Of a stretch of DNA of 8,673 nucleotides, positions 1-6,337 are shown in pieces. The translations under genes were made by a program, and so were the position numbers. How positions within the stretch are numbered: the stretch's first letter is position 1; every line of letters begins with the position of its first letter. A model generated the notes under the pieces. It was not told the origin of the DNA and did not search any database. It saw only the letters and a list, made by a program, of their open reading frames with translations. This DNA is from CAYJIL01 sp964370235. Lineage in GTDB: Bacteria; Bacteroidota; Bacteroidia; Bacteroidales; Rikenellaceae. The stretch is taken from positions 1 through 8,673 of the forward strand of contig CAYJIL010000095.1 of assembly GCA_964370235.1 (NCBI GenBank), written 5' to 3'.

Positions 1-11
1 GTGTATAAAGG

Positions 12-44
12 CAAAAAAGGCAGCCAATAAAGCTGCCTTTTTTG
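12..44. terminator. Bidirectional intrinsic terminator downstream of proS
   Basis: A perfect 13-bp inverted repeat (arms 12-24 and 32-44, core GGCAGC/GCTGCC, 7-base loop) is flanked by six A on the left arm and six T on the right arm. On either strand it therefore reads as a GC-rich stem followed by a T run, which is the form of a Rho-independent terminator. It lies about 40 bases past the proS stop and would end that leftward transcript. Its symmetry suggests that a rightward gene just outside the window also ends here; that part is inference. Confidence 0.9.
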
Positions 45-49
45 TATTG

Positions 50-76
50 AGAGATGACTATTTCGATAGTCTCTTT
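50..76 (-). other. Secondary hairpin between proS stop and terminator
   Basis: GACTAT (56-61) pairs with ATAGTC (66-71) around a TTCG loop (CGAA on the minus-strand transcript). Beyond a single bulged T at 55 the pairing continues for about five more bases, one of them a wobble. It begins 8 bases after the proS stop and precedes the strong terminator. It lacks a GC-rich core and a following T run, so it is not a good terminator alone. It could protect the 3' end of the mRNA or be incidental. Confidence 0.4.
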
Positions 77-84
77 TGCTATAT

Positions 85-1566
85 CTAGTATGAACGAGCA
101 AACAAAACTCGCTTAGTAGATGGCTTACCGCTAATGATACAAACACCATCTTCGTGTGGTGCATCAATAGGGATACAACGAATTGTAGCCTTTGTTTCTG
201 CCTTAATTTTCTCTTCGCTCTCTGGAGTACCATCCCAGTGTGCTAGGATAAAACCACCTTTGCTGTCAAGAACCTCTTTAAACTCCTCGTAGCTATCGAC
301 ACGAGTTGTTTTCTCTTCACGGAACTTTAGTGCACGATCGAAAATGCTCTGCTGAATTTCGTCCATAAGCGAAACGATACGCTCGGTAAGACCCTCTTGA
401 GGCACAATCTCTTTTGTAAGTGTATCACGGCGAGCAAGCTCAATTGTGCCACCTGCCATATCACGAGGACCCATAGCAAGACGAACCGGTACACCTTGTA
501 GCTCATATTCTGCAAACTTAAAGCCACTACGTAGGTTGTCCCTAGCGTCTACCTTAACTCTAATGCCTGCTGCCTTAAGATCGGCTGCAATAGCGTCTAG
601 CTTAGCAGTAACTTCGGCAAGTTGCTCGTCACCCTTGTAAATAGGGATTAGCACAACGTGAATAGGAGCCAATTTTGGAGGAAGTACCAAACCGTTATTG
701 TCTGAGTGAGCCATGATAAGAGCGCCCATCAAACGTGTCGAAACACCCCACGATGTTGCCCATACGTGATCTAGCTTGCCCTCTTTGTTGGCAAACGTAA
801 CATCGAATGCCTTTGCAAAGTTTTGACCCAAAAAGTGTGAAGTACCACTCTGAAGTGCCTTGCCATCTTGCATCAAAGCCTCAATAGTAAGAGTATCTTC
901 GGCACCTGCAAAACGCTCGCTATCGCTCTTGTGACCAATAATTACTGGTACACCCATATAGTTTTGAACAAAGTCTGAGTAGACATGAATCATGCGATTT
1001 GTCTCCTCAATAGCCTCTTGGCGTGTAGCATGGGCTGTGTGCCCCTCTTGCCATAGAAACTCTGCTGTGCGCAAGAAAAGGCGAGTACGCATCTCCCAAC
1101 GAACAACATTTGCCCACTGATTACATAGGATAGGTAGGTCACGGTATGATTGAATCCAGTTCTTATATGTGTTCCAAATGATTGTCTCACTAGTAGGGCG
1201 AACAATTAGCTCCTCCTCTAGTTTTGCATCTGGATCAACCATTACACCACCGTTAGGGTCGTTCTTTAGGCGGTAGTGTGTTACAACTGCACACTCCTTA
1301 GCAAAACCATCGACATGGCTTGCCTCTTTACTAAAAAACGATTTTGGGATAAATAGCGGAAAGTAAGCATTTTGGTGACCTGTCTCTTTGAACATGCGGT
1401 CAAGCTCTGCTTGCATATTTTCCCAAATTGCATAGCCATATGGCTTAATTACCATACAACCTCTAACTGCTGAATTTTCAGCTAGCCCTGCCTTAACAAC
1501 AAGGTTGTTATACCACTGCGAATAGTTATCTTCACGGTTTACAACCTCTTTTAACTCTTTTGCCAT
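85..1566 (-). CDS. proS: Prolyl-tRNA synthetase, short (archaeal/eukaryotic-like) type
   Basis: Class II aminoacyl-tRNA synthetase that charges tRNA-Pro with proline in the cytosol. The 493 residues match the short ProS type, which lacks the editing insertion found in the longer E. coli type. Visible core motifs are RPTSE (123-127), the motif 2 region from RWEMR (156-160) through FLWQEGHTAHA (170-180), QSGTSHFLGQNF (239-250), and the motif 3 region ending in GLVLPPKLAP (292-301), which leads into the anticodon-binding domain (about 300-400). A C-terminal domain follows and ends in the Tyr (RSY) typical of this type. Only two cysteines (C464, C476) remain in the C-terminal domain, where archaeal relatives bind zinc with four, so zinc is probably not bound. 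The gene starts 40 bases after lpxA; AGGA lies 10 bases before the ATG as a possible ribosome site. I see no convincing promoter in the gap, so it is probably the last gene of the lpxC/fabZ transcript. Stop codon TAG. Confidence 0.97.
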   Translation of the reverse strand: MAKELKEVVNREDNYSQWYNNLVVKAGLAENSAVRGCMVIKPYGYAIWENMQAELDRMFKETGHQNAYFPLFIPKSFFSKEASHVDGFAKECAVVTHYRLKNDPNGGVMVDPDAKLEEELIVRPTSETIIWNTYKNWIQSYRDLPILCNQWANVVRWEMRTRLFLRTAEFLWQEGHTAHATRQEAIEETNRMIHVYSDFVQNYMGVPVIIGHKSDSERFAGAEDTLTIEALMQDGKALQSGTSHFLGQNFAKAFDVTFANKEGKLDHVWATSWGVSTRLMGALIMAHSDNNGLVLPPKLAPIHVVLIPIYKGDEQLAEVTAKLDAIAADLKAAGIRVKVDARDNLRSGFKFAEYELQGVPVRLAMGPRDMAGGTIELARRDTLTKEIVPQEGLTERIVSLMDEIQQSIFDRALKFREEKTTRVDSYEEFKEVLDSKGGFILAHWDGTPESEEKIKAETKATIRCIPIDAPHEDGVCIISGKPSTKRVLFARSY

Positions 1567-1606
1567 TATTTATATATCCTATTAAAGGGTAATTCTCTTT
1601 GATAAA

Positions 1607-2410
1607 TTATTCGCTTGCCGATTCGCCCGATTTAAGCACTTGCCCCTTGATGATACCTCTGTCCGATGAACGTACAAAATCGAGAACCATTCGTCTCTCT
1701 TCGCAATCTTCGAACTGCTCCTCTATTGCCTCACAAGCACTAGAGTAGTTCATACCACTAAGGAAAAGAATTCGGTACATATCTTGAATCTTTGCAATTT
1801 GCTCGTTATCGTAGCCTCTACGACGAAGACCAATAGAGTTAACACCTACATAGCTAGGAGGTGTGTGAGCAACTTTCACAAACGGAGGTACATCTTTGTT
1901 AACCAAAGTACCGCCCGAGATCATTGCATGAGCACCAATCTTGCTAAACTGGTGTACTGCTGAGTGACCACCCAAAATAGCCCAATCGTCTATCTCAACC
2001 TCGCCGGCGATAGATACACCATTAACTATAATTACGTTATTGCCAAGGATTGCATCGTGCGCTACGTGAGCATAAGCCATAATTAAACAGTTGCTACCAA
2101 CTACAGTTTTACCCTTAGCTGCCGAACCTCTATTAATTGTTGCACACTCACGAATTGTTGTGTTATCACCAATCTCTGCTGTTGAATACTCTCCTCTAAA
2201 CTTAAGATCTTGAGGAACACCTGCAACTACTGCACCCGAGTGCACTTTACACCCTTTACCTAGACGTGCGCCATCAAGAATAACAGCGTGAGTATGTATG
2301 TGTGAACCATCGCCAATAACTACATCGCCTGCAATATATGCAAATGGATCAACCTCCACACCTTCGCCTAGTTTGGCATCTGGATGTACGTATGCTAAAT
2401 TACTTATCAT
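1607..2410 (-). CDS. lpxA: UDP-N-acetylglucosamine O-acyltransferase LpxA
   Basis: Catalyses the first step of lipid A synthesis: transfer of a 3-hydroxyacyl chain from acyl carrier protein to the 3-OH of UDP-GlcNAc in the cytosol; active as a homotrimer. The 267 residues are close to the usual 260-270. Residues 8 to about 180 form a left-handed beta-helix of hexapeptide repeats, followed by a helical C-terminal domain. H118 in AHVAHD aligns with the catalytic H125 of E. coli, H115 with H122, and H153 (AVHQF) with H160. The E. coli H144 position is Glu here (E137 in IAGEVEI). G166 matches E. coli G173, the residue that leaves room for a long (C14 or longer) acyl chain, so a long-chain donor is inferred. 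The ATG is only 4 bases after the lpxC/fabZ stop, with an A/T-rich leader and no Shine-Dalgarno site, implying one transcript and probable translational coupling. Confidence 0.97.
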   Translation of the reverse strand: MISNLAYVHPDAKLGEGVEVDPFAYIAGDVVIGDGSHIHTHAVILDGARLGKGCKVHSGAVVAGVPQDLKFRGEYSTAEIGDNTTIRECATINRGSAAKGKTVVGSNCLIMAYAHVAHDAILGNNVIIVNGVSIAGEVEIDDWAILGGHSAVHQFSKIGAHAMISGGTLVNKDVPPFVKVAHTPPSYVGVNSIGLRRRGYDNEQIAKIQDMYRILFLSGMNYSSACEAIEEQFEDCEERRMVLDFVRSSDRGIIKGQVLKSGESASE

Positions 2411-2414
2411 ATTT

Positions 2415-3809
2415 TTATTTTTTATTCTTTGCGATTTGTGCCATTAGTAGCGCCTCCGAAACAAGCTGATCGCCCACAAACACCTGTGCATTCATAACTA
2501 CAATACCACGGCGGATAGGCTCAGCTAGCTCAAGAACAAACATTAGAGTATCGCCTGGCACAACTTTACGCTTAAAGCGTACACCATCTATTTTTAGGAA
2601 ATATGTAGAATAATTCTCTGGATCTGGTACCGTGCTAAGAGCCAAGATACCACCACACTGTGCCATAGCCTCAACCTGCAAAACACCTGGCATTACAGGC
2701 TCTGCTGGGAAGTGACCGTTAAAGAACTCCTCGTTAGCAGTTACGTTCTTAATACCTACAACCACGCTCTCGTCTAGGTGAATAACCTTGTCAACCAAAA
2801 GGAATGGGTAGCGGTGTGGAAGAAGATTCTTGATCTGATTTATATCATATACAGGAGTCTGATTTACATCATACTTGTAGCGTGGCTTAGCTGCATCACG
2901 CTTAATGTTCTTGCGAACTAGTTTTGCAAACTGAGTATTAGCATAGTGACCTGGGCGAGTTGCAAAAATCTTACCCTTGATACGCATGCCAATAAGAGCT
3001 AGATCACCTACTACATCTAGTAGCTTGTGGCGAGCAATCTCGTTCTCAAAACGTAGTGAGTTGTTGTTTAGGTAACCTGCGCTACACACCTCTAGGTCTT
3101 TTTTGTCAAACAAAGTGCGAAGTGTCTCCATCTCATCCTCTGGGATAGATTTCTCGACAATAACAATTGCATTGTCTAGGTCGCCACCTTTGATTAGGCC
3201 ACCTTGGATAAGAGGCATAATCTCGTGCAAGAATACAAAAGTACGACATGGTGCTATTTCGCCAGCAACCTCTGCTAGTGAGTTAAGCGTTGCATATTGC
3301 TTACCAATAACGTTAGACTTAAAGTCAATGTTTACGTTAGCCGAAAACTCTTCGTCTGGGTATGCAACAATCTCAACACCACTCTCTTCGATAATGAAAG
3401 AGGTCTTTTCTGTAATTTCGTAATATTCTCTATCTGCCGCCTGCTCTACCGAGCCAATTTCGTTAAAACGACGTACATATTCTAGTGCCGAACCATCCAT
3501 GATTGGGACTTCGGGCGCATCTATCTCAACAAGTGCATTGTCCATATCGCAACCAATGATAGCTGCAAGCAGGTGTTCAATTGTCGAAATCTTAGCATCT
3601 TTATTAGCAATGGTAGTACCACGTGAAGTATCAACTACATTTTCTGCAATTGCATCAATGATTGGCTGGCCTTCTAGGTCTACTCTTTTAAATTTAATTC
3701 CGTGATTCTCCTCTGCAGGATGAACAGTCATTGTTACATTAAGTCCTGTGTGAAGTCCCGTACCTGTAAAAGTAACCGACTCCTTTAGAGTTCTCTGTCT
3801 ATCTGTCAT
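2415..3809 (-). CDS. lpxC/fabZ: LpxC-FabZ fusion: UDP-3-O-acyl-GlcNAc deacetylase / 3-hydroxyacyl-ACP dehydratase
   Basis: Bifunctional 464-residue protein. The N-terminal LpxC domain (about 1-300) performs the committed, zinc-dependent deacetylation of lipid A synthesis: E78 and H79 (TIEHLL), H261, K262 and D265 (ARHKLLD) and H288 (GHYANTQF) correspond to E. coli E78, H79, H238, K239, D242 and H265. The C-terminal FabZ domain (about 320-464) dehydrates 3-hydroxyacyl-ACP: PHRYPF begins at 331, catalytic H366 lies in NGHFPAEPVMPG and E380 in QVEAMAQ. This fusion is typical of Bacteroidota. The frame stays open to an upstream ATG at 3893 (492 residues), but that codon precedes the -7 promoter box at 3881-3888, so the ATG at 3807-3809 is chosen; its protein begins MTDRQRTLKESVTF and puts the zinc His at position 79 exactly as in E. 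coli. lpxA follows after 4 bases. lpxD is absent upstream. Confidence 0.97.
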   Translation of the reverse strand: MTDRQRTLKESVTFTGTGLHTGLNVTMTVHPAEENHGIKFKRVDLEGQPIIDAIAENVVDTSRGTTIANKDAKISTIEHLLAAIIGCDMDNALVEIDAPEVPIMDGSALEYVRRFNEIGSVEQAADREYYEITEKTSFIIEESGVEIVAYPDEEFSANVNIDFKSNVIGKQYATLNSLAEVAGEIAPCRTFVFLHEIMPLIQGGLIKGGDLDNAIVIVEKSIPEDEMETLRTLFDKKDLEVCSAGYLNNNSLRFENEIARHKLLDVVGDLALIGMRIKGKIFATRPGHYANTQFAKLVRKNIKRDAAKPRYKYDVNQTPVYDINQIKNLLPHRYPFLLVDKVIHLDESVVVGIKNVTANEEFFNGHFPAEPVMPGVLQVEAMAQCGGILALSTVPDPENYSTYFLKIDGVRFKRKVVPGDTLMFVLELAEPIRRGIVVMNAQVFVGDQLVSEALLMAQIAKNKK

Positions 3810-3847
3810 ATCTGTAATATATTTCTCTCTATCTTTATTCGCAAACA

Positions 3848-3881
3848 GCATCCTTGTATATACGTGGATACACAAGGATGC
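3848..3881. repeat. Inverted repeat spanning the probable lpxC/fabZ start of transcription
   Basis: GCATCCTTGT (3848-3857) and ACAAGGATGC (3872-3881) form a perfect 10-bp inverted repeat. After one A-C mismatch, three more pairs (3859-3861 with 3868-3870) close a 6-base loop. The outer base of the right arm is the final G of the -7 box read on the minus strand, so the expected transcription start (roughly 3874-3877) falls inside that arm. A transcript from this promoter would carry an incomplete hairpin, while readthrough from the upstream haem-protein gene would carry all of it. There is no T run, so it is a poor terminator. An operator for a dimeric regulator is one possible reading, by inference only. 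Confidence 0.6.
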
Positions 3882-3911
3882 AAAAATAGTCATAATATTG
3901 TAATATACAAA
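3881..3911 (-). promoter_or_regulatory. Bacteroidota-type promoter for lpxC/fabZ-lpxA-proS
   Basis: On the minus strand the -33 element TTTG (3911-3908) is followed after exactly 19 bases by TATTTTTG (3888-3881), a full match to the phylum's TAnnTTTG -7 consensus. Transcription would start a few bases further on, giving a leader of about 65 bases to the ATG at 3809. The promoter lies entirely between the stop of the upstream haem-protein gene (3922) and lpxC. It explains how the lipid A genes can be expressed independently of that gene. Confidence 0.8.
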
Positions 3912-3921
3912 ATTTTATACC

Positions 3922-6213
3922 CTATGGGCGATCGTAGATTTTGACGTTGCTATTGATAGCGTTAACATTAGCTCGCTCTATCTCTAGTCTAGTATCATAT
4001 TTCTTTAGAGCCTCGATATGCCAAGCGCACGGCACAAAACCCTCTTCTATATCGCCACGTGAAGTTTTGTTTAATTGCTCGCCCGCTGCTGCCAAAATTG
4101 CAAGTGCCTCGTCATACTTTGCCTTATCATCTTTTACGCTATCTAGTATTGGGCTTAGCTCTGGGCGGTCTAGCGAAATCATCACACCCTCTTTGCGTGT
4201 ATATGTATTAAGAGCATAAATATCTACACCTGTTAGCTCTAGCAATCTAGCCCTCTCTTTGTCGGTGAATGGGCTACGACCTGCCAAACCATTTGGATAT
4301 GCCGACTCATAAGTTGGGTAGTATGGGCCATTAATATCCATCCAAGTATATATAATCTCTTTCTCCTCATCGCTTAGCGACACTCCTTGGTGGTTATTGT
4401 CTATGATTTTTGTTAGCACGCTTGCCTTTGTTCCCCAGCTACGTGTGTTCATGTGATTTGCAGGACCTGCCCCCACAAGGTTAACCACACTATCAACATA
4501 CATCTCTATGTAAGAGGCGTTAAAGAACGGGTTCTTGTCTCCTGCTAGTGTAGGCTTTGCTCCACCAAAATCGTGACAACTAACACAGTGCTTATCTAAT
4601 ATTGGCTGCACACGCTTGGCATAAGAAAAATTCTCGGCTGGGCGATTTTGGAACGGGCGAATTGGCTGAGGTTTAGCACTAAGCGCCGTTGGGCGATAAG
4701 TTACCTTGGGTACGTTTAGTCTATCGTCATGGCAACCAATACAGCCATATATCTCGCCACTATGCACCGTTATACCGCTACGCATAGAGTGTATCATTTT
4801 TTTGTCTTTGTCGAGTAGCTGAAAGTAGACGTGCTTGCCCGATGGAATTTCGAACATTGCCGAACCATCGGCGTCAACATCCACCTCGCCCAATATGCGC
4901 TTTAGCTCGAAGCTCGACCAGTTCATAGCTGGCGAGTGCGAACCCTGACCCTGCCACCATGCAGGAACCCAAGTGCGCTTTTCGGGAGACTCGACAATGC
5001 GAAGATATTTTACCGAACCCTTTTCAACATCGCTCATGTGTGTGCCATTATATACGTCTTGTACATAGTAAACACCTTTTCTTTCGTCATAGCTACGAGA
5101 AGTTGGGATAATTGGCTCTTTTTTGCGTGGGCGAATAGGCATTGGATCAAAAAGCGACTTTGTGCCTTTAAAAAGTAACTTGTCGTCTGCCGAGCGAGTA
5201 GCTAGGTAAATTGCCATTTGCGGATCTTTTGCTCGACCAGACACTTCGGTCATCGAACGAGATACCAAGAATTCGTTTTCGTTAATAGGATATGGATCTT
5301 CATACAAAAGTGGGCACTTCATAAAGTGGTCGAAATCGCCCACATCAATTAACTCACGAGCCGAAGCAGGCCATATTTGCTCAACAGCAGCCTCGCCATC
5401 AATGCCTCTTTTGCGATCTAGCAAAGTTAGAGCACCCCATGGTCTATCGTGGCACGAGCCAAAGATAGCAACTACAAGGTCGCTGCCCGGTATTGGGCGT
5501 GCATCAATCACACCGCCTGGCGATGCTGTATTGTTACCATAATATATAGCGTGCTTAGTACCGTCTGGGTTTACAGTCCACAAACCTTGTGCATCGCCAA
5601 AGTTACGGTCGACATATTCCCAACGGTCATACATAATACGACCATCGTTCATTACCACTGCATGCCCCTCAAAGAGTGTGCTCTTGCCCAGTTGGTGAAT
5701 ATTTGCACCATCGGCCTCCATTTTATATAGGTTACACATAATATGGCGGTTGCACATACAAAACTTTGGCTCACGAGACGAGCTAAAGATAATATTACCA
5801 TCGGGAAGATATATTGGGTCAATGTCCGAAATCCCCTCGGCAAAGGTTAATTGCTTTAGGTTCTTTCCGTCGACCCCAATTTCGTATATGTGATAGTGGT
5901 CGTTAATGTTGTTTCTCATCGAGAAGATGATCTTTGTACCATCGTAGCTTAGTTCTGGGTCACGAACAATACCTTCGGCACTTTCGATTATGGTGCGTAC
6001 ATTTCCTGTGTTTATATCAAAGGCTCTCATAGCCGAACCGCCCTTAAAGCTAGCTTCGTTAATTTCGCCTTTTTGAAAGAGGGTAGCCGTATTGTGGTGA
6101 TCGGCCTTATACTGATCCCTCTCGATAAACAGAATTTCGGAATAAGCACCCCCCTGCTGAGCCATGAGCGACGAGGCTACAAAAATAAAAAACAACAATA
6201 ATTTATACTTCAT
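3922..6213 (-). CDS. Secreted diheme beta-propeller protein related to hydrazine synthase alpha subunit (HzsA-related)
   Basis: Predicted periplasmic c-type haem protein of 763 residues; its reaction is unknown. A classical signal peptide (MKYKLLLFFIFVASSLMA, then QQ) is followed by a TolB/PD40-like beta-propeller (about 60-300) with repeats such as DPELSYDGTKIIFS. The propeller carries a cysteine cluster FCMCNRHIMC (C152, C154, C160) and GSCHDRPWG (C254, H255). Haem motifs are CIGCH (491-495) and CVSCH (543-547). Overall order and size resemble HzsA of anammox bacteria and HzsA-related proteins reported in other phyla. No HzsB/HzsC-like gene is present, so hydrazine synthesis is not implied. 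L499, four residues after the first CXXCH, is where I recall HzsA having a haem-ligating Tyr; if so, haem chemistry differs. The start is the ATG at 6211-6213: a longer frame from TTG at 6252 would begin inside the -7 box and bury the signal peptide. It is probably monocistronic; lpxC/fabZ downstream has its own promoter. Confidence 0.82.
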   Translation of the reverse strand: MKYKLLLFFIFVASSLMAQQGGAYSEILFIERDQYKADHHNTATLFQKGEINEASFKGGSAMRAFDINTGNVRTIIESAEGIVRDPELSYDGTKIIFSMRNNINDHYHIYEIGVDGKNLKQLTFAEGISDIDPIYLPDGNIIFSSSREPKFCMCNRHIMCNLYKMEADGANIHQLGKSTLFEGHAVVMNDGRIMYDRWEYVDRNFGDAQGLWTVNPDGTKHAIYYGNNTASPGGVIDARPIPGSDLVVAIFGSCHDRPWGALTLLDRKRGIDGEAAVEQIWPASARELIDVGDFDHFMKCPLLYEDPYPINENEFLVSRSMTEVSGRAKDPQMAIYLATRSADDKLLFKGTKSLFDPMPIRPRKKEPIIPTSRSYDERKGVYYVQDVYNGTHMSDVEKGSVKYLRIVESPEKRTWVPAWWQGQGSHSPAMNWSSFELKRILGEVDVDADGSAMFEIPSGKHVYFQLLDKDKKMIHSMRSGITVHSGEIYGCIGCHDDRLNVPKVTYRPTALSAKPQPIRPFQNRPAENFSYAKRVQPILDKHCVSCHDFGGAKPTLAGDKNPFFNASYIEMYVDSVVNLVGAGPANHMNTRSWGTKASVLTKIIDNNHQGVSLSDEEKEIIYTWMDINGPYYPTYESAYPNGLAGRSPFTDKERARLLELTGVDIYALNTYTRKEGVMISLDRPELSPILDSVKDDKAKYDEALAILAAAGEQLNKTSRGDIEEGFVPCAWHIEALKKYDTRLEIERANVNAINSNVKIYDRP

Positions 6214-6249
6214 AACACAAAAACATAATTTTATAATTAAACTGAAATG

Positions 6250-6257
6250 CAAATATA
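6250..6257 (-). promoter_or_regulatory. -7 promoter box of the HzsA-related gene
   Basis: TATATTTG on the minus strand (6257-6250) matches TAnnTTTG exactly and is followed by CA, as in many Bacteroidales promoters. The start of transcription would lie near 6243-6246, leaving a short leader of about 30 bases to the ATG at 6213. No clear TTTG is seen at the -33 distance: only a T-rich run (GTTTTTT, around 6272-6278) is there, so the promoter may be weak or helped by an activator. Confidence 0.65.
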
Positions 6258-6337
6258 GGAATTAGGCTTTTAAAAAACTAGGGTTATCGAACTATTTGGC
6301 AATAAATTATCAAATTAATGTAGTAGACTTGTTTGTG

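Noticed and set aside
3848..3881. The hairpin as an intrinsic terminator of the haem-protein gene
   Set aside because: No T run follows the stem on the minus strand, and it overlaps a good promoter whose start site lies within it.
3922..6213. Evidence for anammox or hydrazine metabolism
   Set aside because: Only an alpha-like protein is present. No HzsB/HzsC, hydrazine dehydrogenase or nitrite reductase gene is visible, and the genome type is Bacteroidales.
6258..6337. Terminator of the ABC gene in the T-rich stretch before the haem-protein promoter
   Set aside because: A run of six T is present on the minus strand near 6272-6277, but no stable stem precedes it.
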